The translations under genes were made by a program, and so were the position numbers. From NCBI GenBank assembly GCA_009760855.2, contig WPIO01000005.1:7786001-7846000 (forward strand): a stretch of DNA of 60,000 bases. Reading direction: 5' to 3'. The notes beneath the pieces are model-generated. The model saw nothing but the letters and a program-made list of their open reading frames with translations. It searched no databases and had not been told where the DNA came from. The DNA is from Cristatella mucedo (Eukaryota; Bryozoa; Phylactolaemata; Cristatellidae). Positions 28,975 through 41,152 of this stretch are shown piece after piece; position 1 is the stretch's first letter, and the number at the start of each line of letters is the position of its first letter.

Positions 28975-30657
28975 CACATAGGTAATAGAAGTTGCTCTAA
29001 ATTTGCCACGGAAAATAGTTGGTGCTTTGGTGTCCTCGCTTGTCAATAAGGCTATGCAAAACTAAGAAGTGCTAGAAAAGTGCAAGGTTTTGCCTTACAT
29101 TGTTCCTTTTATACCTAGTAAGTTGTTATGCTTCATGAAAATCTGAGACTTTAGAATGGTACGCAAGAGCGGATAATAGATATATTTCGATTTTTAAGCT
29201 AGTTCTCCAATTGTTAATGCTTTCACGCGTACTGTTTTACGTCGCGTGGTCAAAAAGTAACAATACATCTAGAGTTTGAATTTCTTAGAAAAAGTCCAAG
29301 CATTGCCACTGGATGCTTACTTTGTCATGCAAAAATAATATGAGGAGTTCCACCAGTGTTTTTTTCTTCCTTTCCTATTTCATGGTGCAGCAAAACTTCC
29401 AGAAACACTTTCTACTTTCTAGTTCAAATTGAGCTTCATCCAGAACACCATTTGCGCGTTTATTGTCTGCATTTTGGTAAAGGAACGTGATATTTTGTCT
29501 TTTACTTGGTGAGTTTCGCCAGTATAATTTATCGGTCATTTGATTATAGGAGTTGATATTTTGACGTCTAATTCGTATTCTGCAGAAACAATATTTCTGT
29601 TATTCGAGCTGGCTTCGCATATCTACTGTGGCTGGCTCATCATGATCTTACGGTTGAACATGCAAGCATGCTCTTCATGATCTCCACCTTGAGGCCGAAG
29701 CATTTAGTGTTAGACCTCTCACATCTGTGTCGGTATTTGCTCCATAAAGAGCTCGTTAACCATTGCAGTGGAATCGCAATTCAATTTATAGACTTCGTTC
29801 CTCATGGGTGGTGAAAATATACTGTAAGGTCTTTCAGATTTCATGATATCCCATATCAAGGATTTCTCGAAGCATCAGCAATGATTTAGAGTGGAAAATG
29901 AATTGCTGTATTTCCTTTAATCAATTTCCATCACCGAATCATTCTCACTTCAAAATTATTTTTAAAGTTTTTCCGGGGCATAAAGTGATCGTACTTTCTA
30001 CGGAAAGATGACTTGACGTTACTCTTGATGGATTTTTTAATTTTATATCTCCTCAAAACAACAACCAAGAGCTAATGAAGTTCATCCTTCAATACAGAGG
30101 CTGCAGTCTAGTTTGCTCTGCTGCCAATGCGTGGAAAGCTTAATCACGTGAGCACTGATCCCATCTTAGTGACCACCTTTGATTTTTCTTTCTTAATGTA
30201 TTAATCAGTAACAAATTATTATTTCATTCAGGCTATGCAAAAAACTCTCAGCATCTACATGTCCGACCCCACTGTAAGAAGCTAGCTATCAGTAGACGGC
30301 TTTCGAGGGTAATCCGCTCGTCAATATTTGGTGAGCCCGTGCTTGGTAAGTTCTCAGCCCCGGCGTTTCCCAATTCCATATATTTCTGTGATTGCATCCA
30401 ACTTATGGTTGTGATGATATTGTAAACCAGCTCGATCTTAGATTCAATGGTATTTAGATTGGAGAGTCGACATATGGAAATGTTAATATACCTCCTTATT
30501 AGTGACATCAAATGTGCGATTAAACTTCTCTTATTTGCGCCATAGCCAGGCAAATTAGACCAACAGTGATACCATTCACACGGCATATACGGGTACACGA
30601 ACACGCAGACGCAAACGCAAAAGCACACTCACATACGCAAGCGCAATGCTTTCGAAA

Positions 30658-30658
<1 letters not shown>
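28974..30658. other. Intron sequence, no gene seen
   Basis: AT-rich DNA. I find no LINE or SINE signature and no splice-bounded Ig-like frame. Confidence 0.5.
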
Positions 30659-30690
<32 letters not shown>

Positions 30691-30745
30691 CTCACTTATA
30701 TATATATACTCACACATATATATATATATATATATATATGTGAGT
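30659..30745. repeat. (TA)n array with actcac interruptions, self-complementary
   Basis: Two long TA runs flank tatatatatactcacac. The whole block is strongly self-complementary and can fold into hairpins or a cruciform. Confidence 0.9.
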
Positions 30746-31619
30746 GCTTATGTATAGCTGTTTATAAGAATTACTGGGAAGCAATAGCATTTGTCAGACC
30801 TAGGGAGTTGGCTGAACGAAATTTTGAAGATAGATGCAAAGAGAATTTTAAAATAAAACCGTTGCTCCATAGATGAATAATTTTGTTTCGTGGCAACATC
30901 GGCTGGTTGTATCACCAGTTATAAAGTCAATTGCCCTAGCTGGAAATGGAATCGACGAAATGGGCAAATGTCCTCTTATTTATGACCTGTGAACTAAGTG
31001 CGATACCGAAGTAGTTATTATAATTTCACATAGCTACTTCTAGAACCAGTCTGGCTTTAAGTGGCCAACTGACATACCAACAGAAGACTCCAAAAGTTAA
31101 AGAGCTGAGATGTTATCTTATGAATGCAATTTATTCTTATGAAAAGAAAGCGAAAGAGAAGAGACACTGGATTACATTTTTCTAATTAGTTTGCAAAACT
31201 CGAGATCCTCTGAAGATTAGACAAGGCTTAGTATCGAAGTACACTGGGTTATGCAATTGTTTGCTAGCTGTCACCTTGAACTTTATCAGGTACTAAATTC
31301 TTGAGGCTGACGAAGGATGCCAGCGAAATCCAGCAAAGAAAAGGTTTGGACTCGTTAAGTGGAGGCAAATGCGCGCAGGTCACTTTTCGTGTATTCTTTT
31401 AAATTCAAATATAGTCCTACTAAATCTAACCGGCATTTTCATCGAAACTCTAATATTTAACATATAATTCTAGGATCACATTGGAAGGTTATGAGACGAC
31501 ACCGTGGTTTGGTCACCATAAAGTTCTTTTATGGGTTCCATTAGTTGAACGTCGACCTGTTCTCATCTTAGTTACTAATAGCTTTATACCACACAACTTC
31601 CATCTTGTATACTGCTAGT
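30746..31619. other. Intron sequence, no gene seen
   Basis: No repeat or coding signature recognised. Confidence 0.4.
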
Positions 31620-31757
31620 AGGAGTCGGTGCAGCGGGCGGTTGAGAATTGCCGGCTGCAGGGCTTAACCTTTGCAGCGCTGTTAAACGGCACCCATATAG
31701 AGATTAAGTCATATTAGCACGCAATATAAAAGGCTCTGTTATTGTTATTGTTATTAA
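31620..31757 (+). repeat. Possible SINE body and (TTATTG)n tail
   Basis: A GC-richer segment (gtcggtgcagcgggcggttgag ... ccggctgcagg) ends in ggctctgttattgttattgttatt, an element-like tail. The body recalls the SINE (gcagtgggcgattctgtactgccgactgcaaatgcc at 32331) but the promoter half is absent. Confidence 0.35.
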
Positions 31758-31984
31758 CTCCCTATCGAGATTGCAATGTGCGAGTACCTTACCTCGATGC
31801 CAACATCCGGACGCTCAAAGGCTGCGTCTAGAAGTTAAGAATCGCGTGCCGCGGTATTTCAAGCCAGAGTCTACTCAGGGGTGCGAACACCTGAACCCTG
31901 GGTTATATCCAGGTAATGCTTATAGAACCTTACAAGAAATTTAAATATCTTTCTACGCACTTTAAAAATGAGGCAAGAAAAAAT

Positions 31985-32205
31985 CTTGCTTGTCTACCGG
32001 TTTATGCAATTAGTTGCTTACAGTTGGTGCAACACTCTGCAGCTAGACTTGTGTGTGGTGAGCGTCACAGTTGTCACCCCACACTACTTCTCGTCAGCCT
32101 GTATACGAACATAAAATCCTTTGGAGAACGTGTCTTTAGTTCGTATACTGCCGAAGCCTGAAACTCACGTCCGAATGGCGTCACTACACACCCTGACATG
32201 AAAAG
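31985..32205 (+). mobile_element. Family A LINE, internally deleted fragment
   Basis: It carries LQLVQHSAARLVCGERHSCH-like coding, then skips about 150 bp straight to the NIKSFGERVFSSYTAEA (LKSFGDRAFSSYAPKA) block. No tail or stem-loop follows. Confidence 0.75.
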
Positions 32206-32277
32206 ATGAAAAAGAAGAGTTCGTTCTACGTTCCATCAATCAGGTCATGTCTTGATGTCTGTAAGTAGTGCTGAATC

Positions 32278-32405
32278 TTAGGCCGGGAGATAAGGTGCTC
32301 GCTCTTAACGAGACGTGGGATCGATTCATGCAGTGGGCGATTCTGTACTGCCGACTGCAAATGCCGGTGATAGCCTTAAAAGCTTGTCTGATTCTATATA
32401 AATGA
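32278..32405 (+). repeat. tRNA-derived SINE
   Basis: The ggtgctcgctcttaac stretch and the B-box-like gggatcgattc (32317-32327) align with the reverse complement of the 37596-37722 copy (gtgctcgctcttcac, gggttcgagtc), followed by the catgcagtgggcga ... ctgcaa body. Confidence 0.7.
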
Positions 32406-34150
32406 GTCTTTTAATTAAGCTATGCTTTAGTGAGTTCTAAAGGCGAAGTCTTCAAAGATTTTGAGCACTACTAAATGAAGAACGAAACTGGCGATGCAAA
32501 GTGAATCTGAGTATACCAGTGAGGTGAGCCACAGCAAGAAAGTGAAGGAAGCAAAAATTGAGTGACATAAATTACCCTGATATTGACATGCTGGGTTAAC
32601 GAGAGCTAGTAAAGATTGATGTGAGGTGGTCGCGTAATGTTACAGATTGGCATTCAAGACAGAATAGCCTACCAGCTGATTACGCGTACACCGAAAAAAC
32701 TCATAGTAACTTGTCAGATAGGAATACTAAAACAAATTAGTGACAGATGTAGGGAAGTGATGTAAAAAATTCATGGAAGTATATGGAGTACATGGATTAT
32801 AATCAATAGAAATTTGGGGAAAATGGTATATAAACGCTTGTTAACGATGCTTCGTCACTTCAGCATAATAAGAAATTTAGCATGTTCACAATAGCCGGCT
32901 TTTCACCGTGCCTTCATCCGAGGGCATTCTCTATGAAGGTCTGAAAATAAGGGATGAACAAAGATTTCAAGTGTATGCCCTGTTTCGCTTAGGTCAATAG
33001 TATTGACAAGCAACAGATTTTTACTTTCGCTTATTCATTCCTTTTTCTTAACTTCGTGAATGGCATGCCATCTGATCTCAGATACTTATGGCGTCCGAAA
33101 CATTATATCACCCTCCCCTCTTCTGCGCTATCTCCCACTACGTCTCATAAATGGAGCGCTGGTACAAAAATAATCTAAAGCCATTTTATGTTCTGTATGA
33201 ATAGGCTTATTTGGCTCTTTAAATAAGTACCATACACGTCTTCGCCTAGTGATGCCACAGCATGATTACAGCATATGTCATACTACCTAGATTCGTAGAG
33301 CATAAGCTGGAAAAATGATAAGCAATTAAAGAATGGCTATCCATCGACTGTAATATGAAGAATAATATAGGTCTAACATGCTTTAGGTTCCTGTTCACAC
33401 GATGCATGAAGCTTCTGTGGCCTGCCATTCTGACTATCCTGACTTCGAAATGTAAAGAGCTCCTGAAGCAAGCTGCAGCATTTTATTAAAGAACACAGCT
33501 GATAAAGTGCTCTGCAAGAAACTTAGTTGTCGCAGGTCAACAAAAAATAGTCGCACTGTATTAAAAAACGTTTTGCAATGATAAAACAAGGGAAATGCTA
33601 AGAAACAAAGCAAGAGCAAGAGCGAAGCTAGCGATTCCTGCGAGGCTACACTTCCGGTCCCGAATCCTCTGCAGGGCTACCGAGTGGCTTGAATGGCTCA
33701 GTACTATTCCTTCAGCAGCATTTCATAGTTTATAATAATTTGGAGTTTTCTCTCAATCTATACAAGCTCTGAAAAGCGCATTAAATAGTGCACGTGTGTT
33801 AAGTAATTTTGCACCTATGGTGTTTGGGATCATGCATTGCTGTTCTGATTTCCTCTGAAGCTTTTAAGCCGGATGGACAGACTGAGAGAATGCGGAGATT
33901 TTGAGTTGATGTACTGATTTAGATATAGTCAAACGCTTTAATTTATGCTGAAATCTAAAGATTCGAATGTCTATTAAAATTATATATTTTATTTTTTTAA
34001 ATGGAAATGCCAATTATGTCGAGACTCCTGGCTATCGCACCACAGAATTTTTGGCTAATCGACGATCACGGTCGCTTCTAATCATAATTTGTATTACAGA
34101 TTACTTTTGAATGAGCATATTTGAATTAAGAGTGCAGAGTCTCGTTGCAG
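32406..34150. other. Intron sequence, no gene seen
   Basis: AT-rich DNA up to the next Ig exon. A short GC-rich patch near 33640-33700 may be an eroded SINE, but I cannot align it with confidence. Confidence 0.4.
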
Positions 34151-34333
34151 TGGCGCCGACGCTCCCTACGATTAGTGGACCCAGCCAAATTAACCAAGGT
34201 CATTCCTATATGTACACGTGCACATCGAAAAACGGACGTCCGCCACCCCAGTTGGCGTGGATGCTTGGCGATTCATACTACGTTAACCAAATGAGAAGGC
34301 AACCTCAAAATTACGAGTTGGATGCACTTCAAG
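34151..34333 (+). CDS. Ig-superfamily receptor, exon coding first half of Ig-like domain 4
   Basis: This 183-nt exon follows acceptor ctcgttgcag|TG and ends at G|GTAACT, phase 1 on both sides. The 61 residues are the N-terminal half of a C2-type Ig domain: PTISGPSQINQGHSYMYTC with Cys1 (residue ~29), then NGRPPPQLAWML with the core Trp 13 residues on. The second Cys is missing here and is supplied by the exon at 35983-36180. NQGHSYMYTCTSKNGRPPP closely follows the pattern of vertebrate and insect IgC2 adhesion domains. Confidence 0.8.
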
Positions 34334-34439
34334 GTAACTTAAATTTGAGCTCTAAACATAATAGGCATTGAAATGCAGGCTGGTGATGCTAGTTCAAACA
34401 TTATGCAAACCAAGTTACTCGCGGTTTCCGTTTAGTTTC

Positions 34440-35205
34440 ATTCAGAAGACTGCTTCTACAGCTAGCCATCACGTCCGATCCCTATCCAAGATTAGGAGCT
34501 GTCTTCCACACTGGCTTGCAAAACATTTGACGAGCTTATTAGTTCTGTCTCGGCTTGATTATTGTAACTCCTTTTTGGCTGGGCTACCAAAGAAAGCAAC
34601 TAGGCCACTGCAGCTGACTACGAATATGGCTTCAATTTTAGTCTTCAAGTCCCAGAGGTTTGAGCACGTGTCTCCTTTGCTAAAAGAGCTAGGATGGCTG
34701 CCGGTTGAGTAACGGATACAGAGCACAGTTCTTACGCTGACCCACAAGGCTCGCCATGGCTTGGCTACTTTATACGTAGTTGAACTGCTGCATCAGTTTC
34801 AGCCTGTTCGCGCCCTCAGGTCCTGTGTGGACAATACATTACCTGTTCCATTCGTTCGCTTAAAGACCGTTGGCGACAGAAGCTTTAGCTCTGCAGGTCC
34901 TAGACTGTGGAACTCGCTTCCACAATTCTTACGCAACGACAACTACTCTCCTGCTGCCGACTATGGCTCATCCTTTTCAGCAGTCCTGAGCTGCTAATTC
35001 CACACTACTCACTACCTTAACTCCTCTCCTGACTCTGCTATGCTTCCAACTTTCTCTTTGTTGCGTGAGACGAAGTCTGCTGGCTACCGAATGCGTACCG
35101 AAAGCCACTTAGGCTGTGAGTTCGCTATACAAAACTCTCCTGCGTAACACCTACATAGTCTGTATGGCTTTATGGAGTTACAGACGGATATACACATTAT
35201 AACGT
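34440..35205 (+). mobile_element. Family B LINE, 3' fragment
   Basis: Coding blocks VLSRLDYCNSFLAGLPKKA, FEHVSPLLKELGWLPVE, TLTHKARHGLATLYVVELL and FSSAGPRLWNSLPQFLRND are kept in order, with stops and a few substitutions, followed by ctcctgcgtaacacc and a gacggatatacacatt tail. It sits in the 1.65-kb intron that splits Ig domain 4. Confidence 0.85.
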
Positions 35206-35286
35206 TTTTAGTTTGTAGGAGTTGCGTGTGGTTGTGTGCTCTGGGGGAGTGTGTAGAGAGGTGGAAAATAAATGAGAAAGGATTGT

Positions 35287-35518
<232 letters not shown>

Positions 35519-35982
35519 ACATGGGGTCGCAATACCACGATTATATTTGAAGTTTCTCTACTTTAAGTAGGCCCAGGGAAATTTATGTGATCCCAATTTA
35601 ACTGCAGCTGAAATCTAGCTACGCATTACAGATAAATAAATGTGTAAGCACTGCCGGCTTCTCTCAATACAGGCTCATACTTTGGCCTGCTACTGGTACT
35701 TGAAGCAGGCACTACTACTTTCTTCAAAGTAAGAGCACACCCATTAAGTAGCTTCGCACACCACGACGAAAACATAACTGTCCCGGCCTGACTACTAGAG
35801 CTACTGTTCTTGCCTGCAGCCAAAAGAACTTTACTTATTTACAAACAGTAGTGGCAAACAGATTTAATCGCTGCACAGTTTGGATGTTTATAAAATTTCG
35901 GAGCAGCATTATTATCTGGCTTGGTGAGTCAGCTGAACGATATCTAGCTCTTGCATAACGGGAGATACTTTAACCTGCAAAG

Positions 35983-36180
35983 GCTTGACTTATGCATTAA
36001 CACGCGGGAAAATTTCTCTTTACATCACCCGAACACAATGCATTGCAGGAGATTCGTTTACATCAATTGTCCTGGCTGACGTCACCCAAAGCATGGACGG
36101 TCAAGTGCTGAAATGCTTGGTCTCAGCTCATCCACTAGTAAATCAGCAGTTCTTCGGCGCAATTCGCCTAAATGTGCAAT
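35983..36180 (+). CDS. Ig-superfamily receptor, exon coding second half of Ig-like domain 4
   Basis: This 198-nt exon lies between tttaacctgcaaag|GC and the consensus donor T|GTAAGT, phase 1 on both sides. The 66 residues complete the domain begun at 34151: LADVTQSMDGQVLKCLVSAH carries the D-x-x-x-x-x-C strand F motif with Cys2. An extra Cys (TRTQCIAG) lies upstream. The exon ends in an AIRLNVQ strand G, as expected. An intron inside an Ig domain is a common variant in this superfamily. Confidence 0.8.
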
Positions 36181-36239
36181 GTAAGTACACCCTTTACTAT
36201 TTTCATCCGCCGCCAGTAATGAGGCTGCCGCTAACAACA

Positions 36240-36375
36240 ACTACGCTTGCTCAATCGTTCACTTTTCGATCATGTTTCCTGTGCAGCAAATGTAAAGTGC
36301 CTATAAAGGGATTAAGTTCTCTGATTAAGTTCTCTCACTATATTAAACGTATTGTTATTATGATGATTGTTATGG
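36240..36375 (+). mobile_element. Family A LINE, 3'-end fragment
   Basis: The cagcaaatgtaaagtgcc lead-in and agggattaagttctctg are present, the second stem arm is replaced by a duplication of attaagttctct, and a TTA/TGA-rich tail follows. Confidence 0.75.
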
Positions 36376-37595
36376 TTAGTGGAATCATGTGATTAAGCTG
36401 GAGAGTAGGTTTAGATAGCTTGAGACGATTGAGTAGCAATAGCAATCTGAAGTTGGATCGGGTATAGAGTATTGCTTCTATATAGAGCACCTGGAGTGAA
36501 GACGTCATGACCACGCAATGCTGGATGCGGTGCACACACAAAAGAGCCTTGCACTTATCCGTGTTGCTTTCTATCAGTATCACTAGCAGCGGCTCGCTGT
36601 ATGTTAAGTTATATAATTCCACTAGCGCTCTGAACAATAGGCAGCGCCTTTTATTCAACTGGTGCAAGCTGGCGAAGGGTTCCTGGGCGATGGCGGCCGA
36701 TCGCCAGTATGCTAAGCCAAGGACTGCACCAGCCGTTTTCCATGTGCAATGTTACTTGCATGGAAGAATGTCTAGCGAAGATGATATCGGAAATCGTATC
36801 TCTAAGAAAATGCTAATCAAGGAGTCATAAAAAGGAAACTTCCATACCGAAGAACGACGTAGGAATTCTTCACCGGACCCTCGGCTGCCATATCATTAAA
36901 AACCGAGGGGCGGCAATTTAAGCTTGACGGCACGGAATGGGGCTATCTTTACCACTCCATGCACTCGTTCTCCGCTCCGTAGTTTCTAATTGCCGACTCT
37001 TTGGGATTTCTCGCCAGCTCTATTCGCGTTAATAACATGAAAATAAGGGAAGAATAAAGCGAGCAGAGTAAGCCATGATGAGACGGAGAACCGCTCATGT
37101 ATGTGAACCACGCTGTATGCAAAGCTCGAGGCTTCGCTTCTACTAATACCACCCTTAGCAGTTGTTTGCAATCTGGAAGCCTGCAATGGGCAGGATGAAG
37201 TACTGACAGTCCAACCTCTAGCTCAATAGATAGGAGCGAGCACTAATGCTCCTAGCTCTGCTTGAGTGGATTAGAGGAGCGCTGTACTCGAGACTTTGAT
37301 TGCAAGCAAGCAACACAATGGGCCTATGCTGTACCGGTGTCTGAGTCTCTTTTGATGGAGATCATCTTTAAATTCCTAGGAGGGGAAGTGACGTAGGGGT
37401 CAGATTCACTTTGTACAAGCCGGGAAATTCGTTCTTAGCATGTAGGAAATCGACGTCTCAAAGTCGGCCCAAACCATAAGTGCTGGGCCGCAACACAAAT
37501 GATCGCAATAGAACCCAATTGCATCCGAAGATTTTGGGGATATTAATTTAATAATATAAAATTACTAAGCTGATACAATAGTCCCATTTATATAG
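36376..37595. other. Intron sequence, no supported gene
   Basis: A 107-codon + frame at 36507-36830 has no recognised domain and no convincing splice sites. A tRNA-like stretch (tagctcaatagataggagcg at about 37219) may mark another eroded SINE. Confidence 0.4.
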
Positions 37596-37722
37596 TAGCA
37601 GAAGAGCCTCCGAGGCCATTGCGGACGCTTGCAGAAATTAATAAGGGATTGACTACTGCATGACTCGAACCCACGACCAGGATTGTGAAGAGCGAGCACG
37701 TTAAGGGGACTAAGACGTCAGG
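37596..37722 (-). repeat. tRNA-derived SINE, best B box
   Basis: The minus strand carries a perfect B box gggttcgagtc (37662-37672) and a cttaacgtgctcgctcttca block upstream. The aagagcctccgaggcc ... acgcttgcag body is shared with the copies at 14872-15012 and 47036-47145. Confidence 0.75.
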
Positions 37723-37724
37723 GC

Positions 37725-38490
37725 CGGCTGGAGGTAAAGCGGTCTTGTTTGTGGTGTGACCTGCCATACATGCTTGCTGAGAGGCATGGGAGGAGAGCTG
37801 GGGCGGGAAGCAACCTCCGGCGGCACCGGCGGTCGAGCATAGCGTGCTGCTGGGACTGGCTAAGAAGCATTGCGTTAGGCCGGCTTGAATCGGCTTCTGG
37901 GGATGGTGACTTTCTTGCCGTCAATGTCCACCGCATAGAAGGTTCGACGCTGGGTGCACACTCGGTATGAGCCAACACACGGCTGGTCCAACAGGCTTTT
38001 GGCACAGAGTTATATGCACACAAAGAGTTGTTGATGAGGCAAGGTCTCCACTCACGAACATGGAATGCCGTGGTGGAATCGCAGCTGTCGCGTCCGTGAG
38101 GTCAGGAATGAGGGGCTGGATTGAGCTACTCGGCTTGGCAGTGGAGGCTAAAACAGATAATTCGCCTTTTAATCGTAGCCCAGTGCCATACTTCAAGTGG
38201 GCGGGGCTGAAACCGTTTTCATTTCTCACTCAACATCGAAAACCAATGAGAATGACAGGGAGCTCTAGGTGCCATCGCTCAAGCGACAGGCACGCGTGAA
38301 TGACACACTTAATGGCCTGAAGTCATTCAACAAAGCCATTTTCCAAGGCTCCATCTGTTCACCACCGGGTTACCGGCCTGTGTCCACGCCACATCGCAGG
38401 CGGACCACAGCTGTGCACCGGCTCTTCTCGGTGATGCTCCCAACAGCCGTTCACCAACGGTCTAGCAGAGGATCAATACTGGCCTGCATA
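37725..38490 (-). mobile_element. Ty3/gypsy retrotransposon remnant (integrase C-terminal region)
   Basis: Read on the minus strand, the peptide LENGFVE-stop-LQAIK followed by WHLELPVILIGFR matches the integrase pattern (N-G-x-V-E-R-F-H-R-x-L-K ... W-x-x-x-L-P-x-V-L-L-G-I-R) of Ty3/gypsy elements. Next comes FSPAHLKYGTGLRLKGEL (the A-x-L-V-Y-G-x-x-L-R-L-P-G-E motif) and then FVSGDLASSTTLCVHI ... KPVGPAV (the tail before the chromodomain or GPY motif, with Y-D-G-P lost). Several stops and frameshifts are present. No LTRs, protease or RT are visible nearby, so only this fragment remains. The region is GC-richer than its surroundings. Confidence 0.65.
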
Positions 38491-39499
38491 TAACCAAACT
38501 ACACTGAGGAAGCACAAGTGTACACTGGGTGGACCCTCTCGGTGTTGCATTGCAAGTCAGGGCGGACGGGGCTGGTAAATAATGGCCGCCTGCCCATCAA
38601 ATAGATAACGCATTGAGCAGAGCAACCGGGTTTGCTTTCGGTCGCCCGGATGTTCGCCATTCAGTAGCAGTTCGAGCCGGCGAGAATCGCGTCGCGAGCT
38701 GGACGAACCAGAGGGGATTATTGAATGACTATAAATGTAGAATTTCTAGCATTGCCTCTTTAACTACTTCACCCGCGCCCTGTCCGCTTGGGCTGCTCTA
38801 TCGACCATGTGGTCGATTGTGACTGCTTTTTCGATAACGTCAGGGTGTCAACAGTTTTTGAGCTCTATACTAATTTATTTTCATCATGCGACATACTTAA
38901 CTCTCGCTGTGCGGATTACTCTGTCCCATCTGAGAGGCGGCATGCTTTAATTCCTGCCAGGGATGTGACGTAAGCGTCCTTATGTCTTTGCGGGGAGCAG
39001 AAAATCCCTGCCTGGCACCCAGGAAATCGACTGCCTATGTGGATCCAAATTGGATAAGCTGATCACCGAAATGCAGAAATAGGAAAGAGCGACAATTGTT
39101 GCACGGGGGTGGGGTTAGGCGTGGTCTTGGCCCAGCTCCGGTAGAGGGACCGTTGCTGACAGCAACAAGAGCACCAAACCTCCGAGCTCTTCCTCAGCGA
39201 ACAAGAAAGACTACAACTGCTCTAGCTCTGTGTATAGGACGAAGCAAAAGAGTTTTATCTCGATGCCATTCATCATAGAAATAGAAGTAATAGCTTGTCG
39301 TGTGTATAGCCCTTAAAGAGAAACGATTCTCTATCCAGATGTTATGCAAATTGCTTAAATGGAATCAATAACCAAAGATTAGTCGCTCCCTCTGATTTAG
39401 GCATGCGAATCAAACAAGTGTCCCTCTTTGGTCAGCTAAATGACACAGACTAAAGCACATGAAGACTATCATGGCTACAGGTTAGCAGGACCTCTGGCT
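38491..39499. other. Unassigned, partly GC-rich
   Basis: May include further decayed gypsy sequence up to about 38.7 kb; I cannot identify motifs. No gene seen. Confidence 0.35.
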
Positions 39500-39720
39500 A
39501 GTAACTGGCAATAAATCATGAACGAGTGTGCACTCAAAGCATACAGGGACAAAAAAGACGTGATCACTGCAAAAAAGGGAAAGCTGACCTAGCAGATTCG
39601 TCTTCACGTGAGACTTTAAAGATGCTAGGTCATTTGCATGTAGTGACCGTAGACAGACGCGAGTTTGAGACTTTTGGTGCATACAAGCTGAATGATTGCC
39701 AACACATTTCACTTCAGTAG
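39500..39720 (-). mobile_element. LINE C-terminal fragment, diverged family
   Basis: The minus-strand peptide NDLASLKSHVKTNLLGQLSLF matches the conserved LINE C-terminus and resembles the fragment at 12255-12480 more than Family A or B. A decayed AYAPKVSN-like block lies beside it near 39670-39690. Confidence 0.45.
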
Positions 39721-40044
39721 GAGGGACGGCGATATAAATACATTCTGTGGAGCGAAAGGTGCGAGAGCACGTAGCTGGAGGAGCTAGAGCAGTTGGATAG
39801 GTGTCGGCCGATACAAGCGACCGAAATGTCACACAAGCCTGACTCTGAGAATCGTAAAATCGATTTGATGCTAAATTGGTGAGGAGTGAGCACGTAGGCC
39901 CGAAAAGAATACTAATGTTTCAGATGCCAGCCTAACGATTGGGTGCAGTGTAATTGTTAAAACTATACTTAATGTCTCTCGGAAACTGAAAAGCCTAACG
40001 AAAAATTCGGCTTGGTCGATGTATCATCCTTGTAACCTTTGCAG

Positions 40045-40286
40045 GAATCCTAGGGGTCCTGATAAAAAATGACCTATGGTTTTGCGATCAAATTATTCCC
40101 ATGGTCATGGCTGCCAACTTTCAGCCAGCCACGATTGCGAAAAAACTTGGCTGGGAGCTTAATGGTAGGAAAAGATGGTTCCGCCGGGGCTCACTTTTCA
40201 AGAGATATTTTAAGGCAAAGCGGTGGCCGGTTGTCAGACGGCCACATTTACGGTATCTCCAAAGTAGAGCATCAAATAACTCTTAG
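40045..40286 (+). CDS. Unassigned open frame behind a good splice acceptor
   Basis: A phase-1 acceptor (ttgtaacctttgcag|GA) opens an 80-codon frame to TAG at 40286. An internal donor (G|GTAGGA at 40165) would make a 120-nt phase-1/phase-1 exon compatible with the Ig gene. The peptide (IPMVMAANFQPATIAKKLGW, then basic and Trp-rich) is not Ig-like and matches no family I know. It lies in the 5.4-kb intron between Ig domains 4 and 5 and may be an alternative exon or chance. Confidence 0.2.
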
Positions 40287-41054
40287 CGATTTTTAACTGT
40301 GTTTTCCAAGCTCTAAAAGGTTTGCCAGTGCTATTTTATTTCCGAATGAAGCAGCCTATCTAAAGCAGTCTGAAGCAGAGTTGTTTCTCTGAAAAAGTAT
40401 GCCTAGAGTGGAAAGAATCTCACGACTTCCTATTAACCAGACCAGTGCTCTTAATCGATCGATCTGTCGAGACAGTGAATCGTACGGCACTCTGTGCAGG
40501 GCTCAATTTGTCTCGTGTGTGCTCAAGCCGAATCCTGTTTTGCTGAGAATGCTAATTTCCCTAACTAAAATTATTGACAACTTGAAATTATTAGAAATTC
40601 TTGGGTTGGGAAAATGTTGGCCATTTCATGGAATTGCAAAGACTCAGGCAGCTCGGAATCATTGAAGCTCCCATGGTCAGTCAAGTACAGCGATCGTCGA
40701 TGAATGGAACGGCTGAATTTGTATCGAACTACAGTGCTGGTTCCACTAAGAAGTAGTCTCAAAACTAAAGCCACCAGGTCATCAGCTGCTGGACTCAATG
40801 CCGAAAAGCACTTCCGCGTGGCTCGGGCGCTGCACTTGCTATGTCAGATAGTTGGAGGCATTAAGACCTTTGCCGCATTAAAACTTCGCCAGGCATCTCA
40901 TCGGAGGCAAGGTAAGAAGGTGCGCAGATGTGCGTAGATGAACAGTCCGTTGCTTTTATGTGTAGGAGCTCATTTGGCGAGACCAAGACTGGCACGACTA
41001 CGGACACGTGGCTTGATATGGGGGGGGGGCTCTTATATGGCTAAAGTTTTAACG
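40287..41054. other. Intron sequence, no supported gene
   Basis: Short open frames only; contains a run of nine or ten G at about 41019-41028. Confidence 0.4.
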
Positions 41055-41152
41055 CCATAAACCCTTTGCAGCAATTTAAAGCGCCCAGACGGAAATTAAG
41101 TTCTCTGAGGGCGCTTTATTAAGTGTATTACAATTAGTGTTACTATTATTTG
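41055..41152 (+). mobile_element. Family A LINE, tail-only copy
   Basis: About 100 bp: ccctttgcagcaatttaaag, a perfect stem-loop (aaagcgcccag ... gagggcgcttt), attaagtgtatta and a TTA-type tail. It closely parallels the 5525-5617 copy. Confidence 0.85.

Noticed and set aside
28774-29046. Ser-Leu repeat proteins on the minus strand
   Set aside because: They are translations of the (GA)n microsatellite and carry no other coding sign.
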